Made by a program: the position numbers and the translations under genes
Assembly: GCF_026410285.1 (NCBI RefSeq)
Contig: NZ_JAPMLP010000005.1
Coordinates: 186,001 to 250,000 of the forward strand
DNA length: 64,000 nucleotides
Direction: 5' to 3'
Source: Sulfitobacter sp. F26169L
Lineage (GTDB): Bacteria > Pseudomonadota > Alphaproteobacteria > Rhodobacterales > Rhodobacteraceae
Notes under the pieces: generated by a model
Told to the model about the DNA's origin: nothing
What the model saw: only the letters and a program-made list of their open reading frames with translations
Databases searched by the model: none
Shown here: piece by piece, positions 35,773-44,907 of the stretch
How the letters are laid out: each line of letters begins with the position of its first letter
How positions within the stretch are numbered: the stretch's first letter is position 1

Positions 35773-36581
35773 TGTTGGAAGCCCTGAACATCCGCGCGCG
35801 CATTGGCAATAAGGAAATCCTGCATGGAATCGATTTTCAGGCCAAAGCAGGCGAGATCACAGCGATTGTCGGGCCTAACGGCTCTGGCAAATCGACCTTG
35901 CTGAAAACCATCACGGACGAGATCGATTATAGCGGCACCATCCGGCTGAACGGGCGCGATACTGCGGCGATGAAACCCTGGGAGCTTGCAGCCCTGCGCG
36001 GTGTACTGCCACAGGCGGCTACACTGGCGTTTCCCTTTACGGTGATCGAGGTTGTCCGCATGGGTCTTACAACCGGCACATCGGGGGATCGCGCCGATGT
36101 GCCTGCCCGCGCCCTTGCTGCGGTCGGCCTTGATGGATACGCAGGGCGTTTCTATCAGGAACTTTCAGGCGGGGAGCAGCAGCGCGCACAGCTTGCGCGG
36201 GTGCTGTGTCAGGTCTGGCAGCCTGTTGTCGATGGCACCCCGCGCTGGCTGCTTCTGGACGAGCCTGTCGCAAGTCTTGATATCGGGCACCAATTGCTGG
36301 TCATGGAACTGGTCAAAGACTATGCCGCGCGCGGCGGCGGGGTTGTGGCGGTTATGCACGATCTGAACCTGTCGGCCATGTTCGCAACGCGCATCGCAAT
36401 GATCATGAAAGGGACACTGCTGGTTTCAGGAACGCCCGAAACCGTGATGCAGGACGAAATCCTTTCCAAAGCATACGACTGCACATTGAGAGTAAATACG
36501 CCGGCGATGGCCGGGCAAAGCTATCTCTTGCCGCATCTGGCAACTGCCCCGCATGGGACATCAGGTTTTGGAAGTGCCTGA
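35769..36581 (+). CDS. hmuV: Haem ABC transporter ATPase HmuV
   Basis: Two adjacent ATGs (35769, 35772) overlap the hmuU stop; the first gives 270 residues. It has Walker A GPNGSGKST, the signature LSGGEQQRAQLARVL and Walker B WLLLDEPVASLD, with the H-loop in VVAVMHDLNLSA. It drives haem uptake through HmuU. It ends the operon; a strong hairpin follows at 36631-36664. Confidence 0.96.
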   Translation: MMLEALNIRARIGNKEILHGIDFQAKAGEITAIVGPNGSGKSTLLKTITDEIDYSGTIRLNGRDTAAMKPWELAALRGVLPQAATLAFPFTVIEVVRMGLTTGTSGDRADVPARALAAVGLDGYAGRFYQELSGGEQQRAQLARVLCQVWQPVVDGTPRWLLLDEPVASLDIGHQLLVMELVKDYAARGGGVVAVMHDLNLSAMFATRIAMIMKGTLLVSGTPETVMQDEILSKAYDCTLRVNTPAMAGQSYLLPHLATAPHGTSGFGSA

Positions 36582-36630
36582 TGATTTCCTTGCGCCGGTT
36601 TTCGAATGGCTTTGCGCGCTTTGGTAAACT

Positions 36631-36664
36631 CTGACACAGCCGGACAATCCTGCGGCTGTGTCAG
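36631..36664. terminator. Bidirectional terminator hairpin
   Basis: CTGACACAGCCG and CGGCTGTGTCAG form a perfect 12-bp stem with a ten-base loop, between convergent hmuV and the transglycosylase gene. No long T-run follows on either strand. Confidence 0.65.
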
Positions 36665-36682
36665 TATATCAAAAGCGCCGGT

Positions 36683-37828
36683 TCACCCCAACTGGCGCAG
36701 CAATTCGGGTGAGGGTCTGCCCGTGGTGGCAAGCCCCTTACTGGCCTGATAGGCGCGAATGGCCTGTTCGCTGTTGGGTCCGATCACGCCGTCGCTTCCG
36801 CCGGTGTCGAACCCTTTGGCTGTCAGACGTTTTTGCAAGGCAATGCGGTCGTCCTTGGTGAGGCCATTGGCATCGGGCGGAAAGCTTCCGCGCAACGGAC
36901 CTGCGCCGCCAATCCGGTCTGCCAGATGGCCCACACCGATCGCATAGGCATCCGAGTTGTTGTAGCGTTTGATTGCACGAAAATTGCGCGTCACCGCAAA
37001 ACGGGGGCCGCCTGCCTGGGGTTGAATGATGCTGCCATCGGGCGCGCCATTTCCAACCTCACCACCCCATTTCGTGCCACGTGACCAGCCGTTTCGCTGC
37101 AAATACGCAGCCGTGGAGGCCAGCGCATCCGTTGGATCATCAGACCAGATGTCGCGGCGGCCATCACCGGTAAAATCAACCGCAAATGCCTGATAGGACG
37201 TCGGGATAAACTGGGTGTGCCCCATTGCTCCAGCCCAAGATCCTGTCATCCGCGCGGGCGTGATATCCCCGTTTTGCAGAATTTTCAGCGCCGCAATCAA
37301 CTGTTTTTCAAAAAATGCGCCGCGCCGCCCGTCATAGGCCAAGGTCGATGTCGCCGAGATGACAGGAACATTTCCGCGCCGCTCGCCGAAAAAGCTTTCA
37401 AGCCCCCAAACGGCGCAAATAATCTCGGCATCTACGCCGTATTTTCCTTCCAGTGTCTGCAATGTGCCGCGATGCCGTGCGAACGCTGCGCGCCCCTTGT
37501 TGATCCGCTCGTCAGAGGCCGCAATCGACAGATAATCCTCAAGGCTGCGCTTGAATTCGGTCTGGTTGCGGTCACGCTTCACACAGCCGGGCAGATATCC
37601 CGTGCCGCGAAACGCCGAGGCAAGTGTGGACTGCGATATTCCGCGTGATCCTGCTCGGCTGCGAAAGCTGGCAACCCACGTATCATATCCGGCGTTTACG
37701 GTGGGGCGCAGGTCGGCAGGCAATCCGCCTGACACACTATCGCTGCGCTGCGAGGTCGCGCCCGCCCCGCATCCCGAAAGTGCAAGGGCGCCGAGGCCCA
37801 TTCCAAAATGTCGCCGTGAAAGTATCAT
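36683..37828 (-). CDS. Lytic murein transglycosylase (MltB family) with peptidoglycan-binding domain
   Basis: A 381-residue predicted lipoprotein: SRRHFGMGLGALALSGC puts the lipidated cysteine at residue 20, preceded by a twin-arginine-like pair. The SLT_2/MltB catalytic domain spans about 45-310, with the catalytic glutamate in AVWGLESFFGERRG and the substrate region WAGAMGHTQFIPTSYQAFA. A C-terminal PG_binding_1 domain (about 320-380) contains GSDGVIGPNSEQAIRAYQ. It cleaves peptidoglycan strands to 1,6-anhydro products during wall turnover. Confidence 0.94.
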   Translation of the reverse strand: MILSRRHFGMGLGALALSGCGAGATSQRSDSVSGGLPADLRPTVNAGYDTWVASFRSRAGSRGISQSTLASAFRGTGYLPGCVKRDRNQTEFKRSLEDYLSIAASDERINKGRAAFARHRGTLQTLEGKYGVDAEIICAVWGLESFFGERRGNVPVISATSTLAYDGRRGAFFEKQLIAALKILQNGDITPARMTGSWAGAMGHTQFIPTSYQAFAVDFTGDGRRDIWSDDPTDALASTAAYLQRNGWSRGTKWGGEVGNGAPDGSIIQPQAGGPRFAVTRNFRAIKRYNNSDAYAIGVGHLADRIGGAGPLRGSFPPDANGLTKDDRIALQKRLTAKGFDTGGSDGVIGPNSEQAIRAYQASKGLATTGRPSPELLRQLG

Positions 37829-38001
37829 ACTGCCGTCCCGTTTTTGTGTTGGGGTTTTGCCACTATGCTACCCGAAACACGTGCCAAGACAACAGGTGTT
37901 GCGCAGCCGTGCGCGCGCTATTGCCTAAGTAGCATCACCGCCTCTTCACTAGACCGCTGGAATCACATTGCGGTGACGTTGAAACCGGACAGCACGACAG
38001 A

Positions 38002-38451
38002 TCAGGGCTGGTACAGTGGCACAGTTGACATAGACATTTTCGCAGACCCGTTCTGCACATCGCGCGCGTGACTGATGTAGATCAATGTCTGGTTCGCTTC
38101 ATCAAAGATACGCTTCACACGCAGGGTCTTGAAAATAATCGAACGACGCTCGCGAAACACATCCTCACCGTCGGAACTGCGATCAATATCGCCGACCGTT
38201 ATCGGCCCTGTCTGGCGGCAGGAGATTGAGGAGTTTGAAGGATCTTCGAACCAGTTACCCTTCTGTAAGCGATCAATAATACCGCGCTCGAAATACGTGA
38301 TGTGGCAAGTCACCCCTTCCACCTCAGGGTCAGGCAACGCTTCGATAATCAGATCATTTCCAAGCCAATCCACACCAATTTCACCCACCACTTCTGAAGC
38401 GGCAACATTGGGAAGGCAAAGAATGAAAGCGGCAAAGATTTGTTTTATCAT
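38002..38451 (-). CDS. creA: CreA family periplasmic protein
   Basis: A 149-residue exported protein (signal MIKQIFAAFILCLPNVAAS). It shares the CreA pattern: VGEIGVDWLGNDLIIEAL, PDPEVEGVTCHITYFERG, SSISCRQTGPI and RRSIIFKTLRVKRIFD, ending in a VP near the C-terminus. Two conserved cysteines may form a disulfide. The name comes from the E. coli creABCD locus, but no creB/creC regulators are here and the role of CreA is unknown. It is divergent from the radical-SAM gene. The 173 bases to the transglycosylase start hold no ORF. Confidence 0.88.
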   Translation of the reverse strand: MIKQIFAAFILCLPNVAASEVVGEIGVDWLGNDLIIEALPDPEVEGVTCHITYFERGIIDRLQKGNWFEDPSNSSISCRQTGPITVGDIDRSSDGEDVFRERRSIIFKTLRVKRIFDEANQTLIYISHARDVQNGSAKMSMSTVPLYQP

Positions 38452-38553
38452 GCAAGCAAACGCACCGTGCCTGATCCGGTTCCACGCCGCCGAAAATAAA
38501 CTTCAGACGAGAACCCGCTTGCCAGCATCACACGGAGAACATAAGTAGAACAT

Positions 38554-39789
38554 ATGGCAAAATTGACTCTCAAAGAAAAACTGGCGTTGTTGAGTGACGC
38601 GGCGAAATATGATGCCTCCTGTGCATCATCCGGCACAACGCGGCGCAGCAGCGCCGATGGCACCGGACTGGGCAGCACCGAAGGGTCGGGCATTTGCCAC
38701 GCTTACGCCCCTGACGGGCGGTGCATCAGTCTGTTGAAGATTCTAATGACCAACTTTTGCATTTATGATTGTGCCTATTGCATCAATCGGGTGTCTTCCA
38801 ACGTGGCACGGGCGCGCTTTACAGTGGAGGAAGTGGTTCACCTGACAACCGAATTTTACCGCCGGAATTATATCGAGGGGCTGTTTTTGTCCTCCGGCAT
38901 TATCAAAAGCCCCGATGATACGATGGCCGATATGGTTCGCATTGCCCGCAGTCTGCGGCACGATCATCACTTCCGCGGGTATATCCATCTGAAAACAATT
39001 CCCGATGCAGACCCCGCATTGATCGAGGAGGCGGGCCTGCTGGCAGACCGGTTGTCGATGAACATCGAACTGCCGACCGATGCAGGCATCAAAACCTACG
39101 CCCCCGAGAAAAACCCGCACGAAATCCGCCGTGCGATGGGGCGGGTCGAACTGCGCAAGCAGGCCGCCAAAGAGCGCACCCATACCGGACGGCGCGCGGC
39201 AAAATTCGCACCTGCGGGGCAAAGCACCCAACTAATTGTCGGTGCCGACGGCGCTAATGACGCAACAATCCTGCAAAGTTCGACGCGCCTTTATAGCTCT
39301 TATAAATTGAAGCGGGTGTATTATTCGGCCTTTTCACCGATTCCCGACAGCACGGCAGCATTGCCGTTGATCAAACCGCCCCTCGCGCGCGAGCATCGCT
39401 TGTACCAAGCGGATTGGCTGCTGCGGTTTTACGGTTATCAGGCGGATGAAATCACCTCGGCGGCGGATGGCGGGATGCTGGATCTGGACATCGATCCGAA
39501 ACTGGCGTGGGCACTGGCGAACAGGCACGCGTTTCCGGTTGATATCAACCGCGCAGGCAAGGACATGCTGCTGCGCGTGCCCGGTTTTGGCGTGAAATCT
39601 GTAGGGCGAATTTTATCTGCACGGCGCAACGGGGCGCTGGGGTTTGGCGATCTGAAACGGATCGGCGCGCTGGTGAACAAAGCCAAACCATTTATAACCA
39701 CGCGCGATTGGTCCCCCGGTGGTTTGACCGATGCGGCCAATCTTCGCGCGCGTTTTGCCCCCCCGCCCGAGCAGCTTAGCCTGCTGTGA
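38554..39789 (+). CDS. Putative DNA modification/repair radical SAM protein
   Basis: A 411-residue radical SAM enzyme. The cluster motif is CIYDCAYCINR (C-x3-C-x2-C) near residue 70, followed by FLSSGIIKSPDDTM. Near the C-terminus a helix-hairpin-helix DNA-binding segment is visible (DINRAGKDMLLRVPGFGVKS then VGRILSARR). This matches the family annotated as 'putative DNA modification/repair radical SAM protein', nearly always beside a UdgX-type gene, as here. The downstream gene starts inside its stop codon (GTGA), showing tight coupling. The DNA reaction is unknown. Confidence 0.9.
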   Translation: MAKLTLKEKLALLSDAAKYDASCASSGTTRRSSADGTGLGSTEGSGICHAYAPDGRCISLLKILMTNFCIYDCAYCINRVSSNVARARFTVEEVVHLTTEFYRRNYIEGLFLSSGIIKSPDDTMADMVRIARSLRHDHHFRGYIHLKTIPDADPALIEEAGLLADRLSMNIELPTDAGIKTYAPEKNPHEIRRAMGRVELRKQAAKERTHTGRRAAKFAPAGQSTQLIVGADGANDATILQSSTRLYSSYKLKRVYYSAFSPIPDSTAALPLIKPPLAREHRLYQADWLLRFYGYQADEITSAADGGMLDLDIDPKLAWALANRHAFPVDINRAGKDMLLRVPGFGVKSVGRILSARRNGALGFGDLKRIGALVNKAKPFITTRDWSPGGLTDAANLRARFAPPPEQLSLL

Positions 39790-41189
39790 TCTACGCACCG
39801 CGCCTGCCCCGTCTTGGCACGTTCGAGGCATGGCGCGACGCTGCGCGCGCGCTGGCAAGCAACGATGTTTCGGGCGCGCAGATCGACTGGGCGATGGAAG
39901 GTAGTGCCGACAGCCTGTTTACACAACATACCCCCCTACCCGACGCCCGCGAAATGAAGGTGCCGAAAGATTTCGTGCCTCTTGCCAAGCTGGTCTGCGC
40001 CAGCCGCGCTGCGGGCGCACATGACCTGTTGTACCGCGTGTTATTACGATGCCGTGGCAACCCCTATCTGTTGAAAAATCGGGCTGATCCGCAGGTGCAA
40101 CAACTGGAAGTATGGGCAAAAAACGTGCGCCGCGATATGCACAAGATGAAAGCATTTGTGCGGTTCCGCGATGTCACACCAGAAGGGGCGAACAGGCGCC
40201 GGTTTCTCAGTTGGTTCGAGCCGGAACACAGGATTGAAGAGCTGATCGCAGGGTTCTTTACCCGCCGCTTCGGGGATATGGATTGGGCGATTGTGACACC
40301 CGAAGTCACTACGCGGTTTGAGGGCGGCGCATTGCATCAGGATGCCATCGCCAGCGCGCGCCTTGATCTGAGTGACGAGACAGAGGATTTGTGGCGTACG
40401 TATTACGCCAACATATTCAATCCCGCGCGCCTTAAAATCAAAGCGATGCAATCGGAGATGCCCAAAAAGTACTGGAAGAACCTGCCCGAAGCAGATTTGA
40501 TTCCCGATTTGATCAGGCAGGCCGAAACGCGGATGCGGCAGATGCAGGACGAAGCACCCAGCTTGCCGCCCGTCCGTGCCGAAAGGATTCTGGAGCGGCT
40601 GCCGAAGCGGAACATCGTTGACGAAATGAATGCCTGCGCCCGCTGTCCGATCGGGGCGCAGGCCACGCAAGCTGTGGCCGGTTCCGGCCCGCCGGACGCG
40701 CGCCTGATGATCGTTGGCGAACAACCGGGGGACCGCGAAGATTTGACCGGGCTACCGTTTGTCGGGCCGGCGGGGCAGATGTTTGACCGGATCGCTGCCG
40801 AGGCCGGACTTGATCGCGCCAGCGCTTATGTGACAAATGCAGTCAAACATTTTAAATTCTTGCCGCGCGGCAAAAAGCGCATCCATCAGAACCCCGAAAG
40901 GAGCGAGATCGAAGCCTGTCGCGTTTGGCTGACGCGTGAGATTTCCGAAATTCAGCCTGTTCTAATTGTCGCGCTTGGGGCCACTGCAGCGCACGCGCTG
41001 ACCGGAACAGGGGCCAACCTGATGAAGCGGCGCGGAAAGCTGGAAACGGGACGCGACGGCGCGCCGGTTTTGATCACACTTCATCCTGCGGCAATTCTTC
41101 GCAGCAATAACAGTGATATGCTACACAATCTGTTGAGACAGGATTTGGCGTTGGCGGTCGAAATGTTGGATAACGCTCAATATATGTAG
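39786..41189 (+). CDS. DUF4130-UdgX fusion: uracil-DNA-binding/glycosylase protein
   Basis: A 467-residue two-domain protein starting at GTG 39786. Residues 1-260 are the domain found beside the radical-SAM partner (DUF4130 type; contains FEPEHRIEELIAGFFTRRFG). Residues 280-467 are a UdgX-type uracil-DNA glycosylase fold: iron-sulfur cysteines in ACARCPIG, motif GEQPGDREDLTGLPFVGPAG and the loop FLPRGKKRIHQNP. In mycobacterial UdgX the histidine of the matching KRRIH loop bonds covalently to the abasic product; the same histidine is present. The C-terminal motif is ITLHPAAILR. It probably works with the radical-SAM enzyme on damaged or modified bases. Confidence 0.9.
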   Translation: MIYAPRLPRLGTFEAWRDAARALASNDVSGAQIDWAMEGSADSLFTQHTPLPDAREMKVPKDFVPLAKLVCASRAAGAHDLLYRVLLRCRGNPYLLKNRADPQVQQLEVWAKNVRRDMHKMKAFVRFRDVTPEGANRRRFLSWFEPEHRIEELIAGFFTRRFGDMDWAIVTPEVTTRFEGGALHQDAIASARLDLSDETEDLWRTYYANIFNPARLKIKAMQSEMPKKYWKNLPEADLIPDLIRQAETRMRQMQDEAPSLPPVRAERILERLPKRNIVDEMNACARCPIGAQATQAVAGSGPPDARLMIVGEQPGDREDLTGLPFVGPAGQMFDRIAAEAGLDRASAYVTNAVKHFKFLPRGKKRIHQNPERSEIEACRVWLTREISEIQPVLIVALGATAAHALTGTGANLMKRRGKLETGRDGAPVLITLHPAAILRSNNSDMLHNLLRQDLALAVEMLDNAQYM

Positions 41190-41347
41190 GCCCGATCAGG
41201 AAGCATGTGTTTCTCTTGGTCGGTTGCTGTTTTACCTTAACGATCAGACTGCGCGCACATCTGCTGTGCCGCCCGCCAAGGCGGTGCAGTTCCAAGGCAT
41301 GGCCTTTTTCAAAAGGCCTAAGTATAGTGTGAGTCTAATAAATTACA

Positions 41348-41361
41348 TTGATGCAGATCAA
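41348..41361. promoter_or_regulatory. Perfect FNR box just before fnrL
   Basis: TTGAT-GCAG-ATCAA matches the FNR consensus exactly. It ends three bases before the chosen fnrL ATG, covering the place of the ribosome-binding site. Bound FnrL would block its own expression. Confidence 0.85.
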
Positions 41362-41364
41362 ATT

Positions 41365-42102
41365 ATGACAGCTCCAAGTTTCAGACAAAACAAATGCCAG
41401 AACTGTCCGATCCGTCATCGTGCTGTTTGTTCACGCTGTGATGCTGACGAACTTAAAATGCTGGAAAGTATAAAGACGTATCGCAATTTTTCCGCGGGAG
41501 AGACAATTTTCTGGCGTGGCGAACCGATGGATTTTCTGGCATCTGTTGTGACCGGCGTCGCAGCGCTGTCAAAAACTCTGGAGGACGGACGTACCCAGAT
41601 GGTCGGTTTATTGCTACCGTCCGATTTCATGGGGCGCCCCGGACGGGCCCATGTCGAATTTGACGTTACCGCCACCACAGATGTTACTCTTTGCTGCTTC
41701 GAGCGTCTCCCCTTCGAGAAACTGACACGCGAGAACCCTCACATCACCCAACGTCTTATGGAGCTTGTGCTGGACGAATTAGATGCCGCTCGCGATTGGA
41801 TGTTGTTACTGGGACGCAAGACTGCACGCGAAAAAATCGCAACCTTCATCGAGATGCTGAGCCGCCGCGTCCGCATTGAAAAAGGGCAGCAAACCCTGGT
41901 TCTGCCGATGTCGATGACCCGCGACCAAATTGCGAATTTTCTCGGCCTGACTCTCGAAACGGTCAGCAGGCAATTTAATGCGCTGAAGAAGGAAGGCATT
42001 ATTGAATTCAATGATCGCAAACACATTGTGATCAAAGATATTGATGCTTTGCAGGATGCCACAGGTGACGATGTGGAAATAGATACGAGTATCGTGGCGT
42101 AA
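41365..42102 (+). CDS. fnrL: FnrL-type oxygen-sensing transcriptional regulator (Crp/Fnr family)
   Basis: Start taken at ATG 41365 (MTAPSFRQNKCQNCPIRH), giving 245 residues, the FnrL length; upstream in-frame starts would run through the FNR box. The N-terminus has four clustered cysteines in CQNCPIRHRAVCSRC, fitting a 4Fe-4S oxygen sensor. Residues 45-150 are the cyclic-nucleotide-like fold, and the C-terminus holds the HTH ANFLGLTLETVSRQFNALK with the E-x2-S-R recognition residues. It sits directly upstream of ccoNOQP and should activate both cco promoters under low oxygen. Confidence 0.95.
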   Translation: MTAPSFRQNKCQNCPIRHRAVCSRCDADELKMLESIKTYRNFSAGETIFWRGEPMDFLASVVTGVAALSKTLEDGRTQMVGLLLPSDFMGRPGRAHVEFDVTATTDVTLCCFERLPFEKLTRENPHITQRLMELVLDELDAARDWMLLLGRKTAREKIATFIEMLSRRVRIEKGQQTLVLPMSMTRDQIANFLGLTLETVSRQFNALKKEGIIEFNDRKHIVIKDIDALQDATGDDVEIDTSIVA

Positions 42103-42114
42103 ACCTGTCCGGCA

Positions 42115-42128
42115 TTGATCCAGATCAA
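42115..42128. promoter_or_regulatory. Perfect FNR box in the ccoN promoter
   Basis: TTGAT-CCAG-ATCAA lies 86 bases before the ccoN ATG. A TTAAAT/TAGAAA stretch at 42145-42156 supplies a possible -10 region, putting the box near -41 for activation. Confidence 0.88.
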
Positions 42129-42213
42129 AGAGCAGACAAACTGCTTAAATTAGAAACCGCACCAAGACCAACACGCGCCTGCCGTGCTGTGTTGCTATTA
42201 CGAGGGACACTAA

Positions 42214-43827
42214 ATGAACTATGTCAAACTATTGCTCCTTGGGGGTGTGACGCTTTTTGCAGCACTTGCCAGCAGCTGGGCACGCGATCCTGCCTATCAA
42301 CTTCATGCAGTACTGATCATGCTGATCGGTGCATTCATGTTTATCCGCGTTCTGCGGCAAACAGACGAACCGCCAGCACCGATGCAACCCCAGGACCGCT
42401 ATGAAGACGGCGTTATCCGCGCGGGGGTTATTGCTACAGCATTCTGGGGCATTGCGGGTTTTCTGGTCGGCACGTTTATCGCGTTCCAGCTGGCCTTCCC
42501 CGAGCTGAACTTTGACTGGGGGCAGCCGTTTACCAACTTTGGCAGGCTACGTCCGCTGCACACCAGTGCGGTGATTTTTGCTTTTGGTGGTAACGCGCTG
42601 ATCGCAACCTCGTTCTACGTCGTCCAGCGCACCAGTGGTGTGCGCCTGTGGGGCGGCAACGCCGGTTGGTTTGTCTTCTGGGGCTATCAGTTGTTCATCG
42701 TTCTGGCCGCAACCGGCTATTTGCTGGGCGCGACCCAATCCAAAGAATACGCCGAGCCCGAGTGGTACACCGATCTTTGGCTGACGGTTGTCTGGCTAAC
42801 TTATCTTGTTGTTTTCATGGGAACAATCATCAAGCGGCAGGAAAAGCACATCTATGTCGCGAACTGGTTCTATCTGGCTTTCATCATCACGGTAGCGATG
42901 CTGCACGTGGTTAACAACATGTCCATTCCGGTCAGCATCTGGGGCAGCAAATCTGTTCAGGTTTTCTCGGGCGTGCAGGACGCGATGACACAGTGGTGGT
43001 ATGGCCACAACGCCGTTGGCTTCTTCCTCACTGCCGGTTTCCTCGGCATGATGTATTACTTTGTACCAAAGCAGGCAGAGCGTCCTGTCTATAGCTACAA
43101 ACTGTCCATCATCCACTTCTGGGCGCTGATCTTTCTGTATATCTGGGCCGGTCCACACCACCTGCATTATACTGCGCTGCCTGACTGGGCGGCGACCCTT
43201 GGCATGGTGTTCTCGATCGTTCTGTGGATGCCCAGCTGGGGTGGAATGATTAACGGCCTTATGACGTTGCAAGGCGCATGGGACAAGTTGCGCACTGATC
43301 CGATCCTGCGGATGTTCGTCCTCAGCCTCGGCTTCTACGGTATGTCCACATTCGAGGGTCCGATGATGTCGATCCGCGCTGTGAACTCGCTGTCGCACTA
43401 CACCGACTGGACCATCGGGCACGTCCACTCCGGCGCGCTCGGCTGGAATGGTATGATCACCTTTGGTGCGCTCTACTTCCTGACGCCACGTCTATGGGGA
43501 CGCAAGCAGATGCACTCGATGGCAGCGATCAACTGGCATTTCTGGCTCGCGACACTGGGGATCGTTCTGTACGCCGCCTCAATGTGGGTATCGGGCATCA
43601 TGGAAGGCCTGATGTGGCGCGAAGTCGACGATCAGGGTTTCCTCGTCAACTCGTTCGCGGACACGGTTGTTGCCAAATATCCGATGTATGTCGTGCGTGG
43701 TCTGGGTGGAGTTCTGTTCCTCTCTGGTGCGGTGATAATGTGCTGGAACATGTGGATGACCATTCGTGCCGGCAAACCGTCAACCACCGCTTTGCCTGCA
43801 CGTTTCAACGCAACACCAGCCGAATAA
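42214..43827 (+). CDS. ccoN: cbb3-type cytochrome c oxidase subunit I
   Basis: A 537-residue haem-copper oxidase subunit with about twelve membrane helices that reduces oxygen at a high-spin haem b3/CuB site with very high affinity. Histidine ligands occur in [15 protein letters not shown] and in [21 protein letters not shown]; the [15 protein letters not shown] loop and [14 protein letters not shown] are family signatures. First gene of ccoNOQP, controlled by the FNR box at 42115. It is followed by ccoO after 10 bases. Confidence 0.98.
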   Translation: MNYVKLLLLGGVTLFAALASSWARDPAYQLHAVLIMLIGAFMFIRVLRQTDEPPAPMQPQDRYEDGVIRAGVIATAFWGIAGFLVGTFIAFQLAFPELNFDWGQPFTNFGRLRPLHTSAVIFAFGGNALIATSFYVVQRTSGVRLWGGNAGWFVFWGYQLFIVLAATGYLLGATQSKEYAEPEWYTDLWLTVVWLTYLVVFMGTIIKRQEKHIYVANWFYLAFIITVAMLHVVNNMSIPVSIWGSKSVQVFSGVQDAMTQWWYGHNAVGFFLTAGFLGMMYYFVPKQAERPVYSYKLSIIHFWALIFLYIWAGPHHLHYTALPDWAATLGMVFSIVLWMPSWGGMINGLMTLQGAWDKLRTDPILRMFVLSLGFYGMSTFEGPMMSIRAVNSLSHYTDWTIGHVHSGALGWNGMITFGALYFLTPRLWGRKQMHSMAAINWHFWLATLGIVLYAASMWVSGIMEGLMWREVDDQGFLVNSFADTVVAKYPMYVVRGLGGVLFLSGAVIMCWNMWMTIRAGKPSTTALPARFNATPAE

Positions 43828-43837
43828 GGAGCGGATC

Positions 43838-44665
43838 ATGACCGAGAATAACGATAAAATACCAGATCCCGCCAAGGACCCTAACGTTAGCCAGTTGTCG
43901 GATTTCCCTGATGAAATCCCTAACGAGCTTCCGCACCAGTCCGCATTTCTGGACAAGCATGCGATTTTGGAGAAAAGTCCAACCTTGCTTCTCGCCTTTT
44001 CGCTGCTGACAGTAAGCATTGGCGGGATCGTAGAGATCGCGCCGCTGTTCTGGCTGGAAAACACCATCGAGAAAGTAGAGGGCATGCGCCCCTACTCTCC
44101 TCTCGAACTGACGGGGCGCGATATCTACGTGCGCGAAGGGTGCTATACCTGCCACAGCCAGATGATCCGGCCCATGCGCGACGAGGTAGAGCGTTATGGC
44201 CATTACTCGCTTGCCGCAGAGAGCATGTACGACCACCCGCACCAGTGGGGGTCCAAACGTACTGGGCCTGATCTGGCGCGTGTGGGTGGGCGGTATTCGG
44301 ACGCTTGGCATCTGGATCACCTAATGGATCCACAGTCCGTTGTGCCCGAAAGTATTATGCCGAAGTACGCGTTTCTGGCGGACACACCGATTGACGGTAA
44401 ATATGTTGCCGATCTGATGACGACACACCGGTTTGTCGGTGTTCCATATACAGATCAGCAGATCGAAGCAGCATATGACGACTTCCATGCGCAGGCCGAC
44501 CCCGAAGGGGATGTCGACGGCGTTGAAGAACGCTATCCCGGTGCGGCAATTTCCAACTTTGACGGCCAGAAGGGCGTTACAGAGATGGACGCACTGATCG
44601 CCTACCTTCAGGTGCTGGGAACAATGGTCGATTTCTCGACCTTCACCCCCGATGCCAGCAGATAG
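43838..44665 (+). CDS. ccoO: cbb3-type cytochrome c oxidase subunit II (monohaem)
   Basis: Start at ATG 43838 with AAGGAG upstream, giving 275 residues. It has one N-terminal helix ([19 protein letters not shown]) and a haem c site CYTCH in [17 protein letters not shown]. The haem's methionine ligand is probably in [11 protein letters not shown]. It is about 35-40 residues longer at the N-terminus than CcoO proteins that begin near [11 protein letters not shown]; the extra part ([20 protein letters not shown] onward) is acidic and proline-rich. It transfers electrons from CcoP to CcoN. Confidence 0.96.
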   Translation: MTENNDKIPDPAKDPNVSQLSDFPDEIPNELPHQSAFLDKHAILEKSPTLLLAFSLLTVSIGGIVEIAPLFWLENTIEKVEGMRPYSPLELTGRDIYVREGCYTCHSQMIRPMRDEVERYGHYSLAAESMYDHPHQWGSKRTGPDLARVGGRYSDAWHLDHLMDPQSVVPESIMPKYAFLADTPIDGKYVADLMTTHRFVGVPYTDQQIEAAYDDFHAQADPEGDVDGVEERYPGAAISNFDGQKGVTEMDALIAYLQVLGTMVDFSTFTPDASR

Positions 44666-44676
44666 GAGACATCGAT

Positions 44677-44907
44677 ATGGAAACCTATTCTTTATTAAGG
44701 GAAATCGCGGATAGCTGGGTTTTGCTGGCGATGTTCATTTTCTTTGCCGGAGCGGCGATCTGGGCATTTTTGCCCAGCCAGAGCAAGGCCCGTAAAGATG
44801 CCAGCATGATTCCGTTCAGAAACGACAATGATGGCAACGCGAACAAGCGTACAGATGATGCGCCAAAGCAGAAGTCCCGCAAACAGGAGACAAAAAGCCA
44901 TGACTGA
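44677..44907 (+). CDS. ccoQ: cbb3-type oxidase small subunit CcoQ
   Basis: A 76-residue protein with one membrane helix (SWVLLAMFIFFAGAAIWAFL) and a charged cytoplasmic tail. It follows ccoO after 11 bases and overlaps the ccoP start by eight bases. CcoQ stabilises the oxidase complex. The tail, rich in Asn, Asp, Lys and Arg, is longer than in the shortest CcoQ proteins. Confidence 0.92.
   Translation: METYSLLREIADSWVLLAMFIFFAGAAIWAFLPSQSKARKDASMIPFRNDNDGNANKRTDDAPKQKSRKQETKSHD

Noticed and set aside
38071..38086. FNR-like CTGATGTAGATCAA sequence
   Set aside because: It lies inside the creA coding region with one mismatch and no promoter or gene start in a suitable position.
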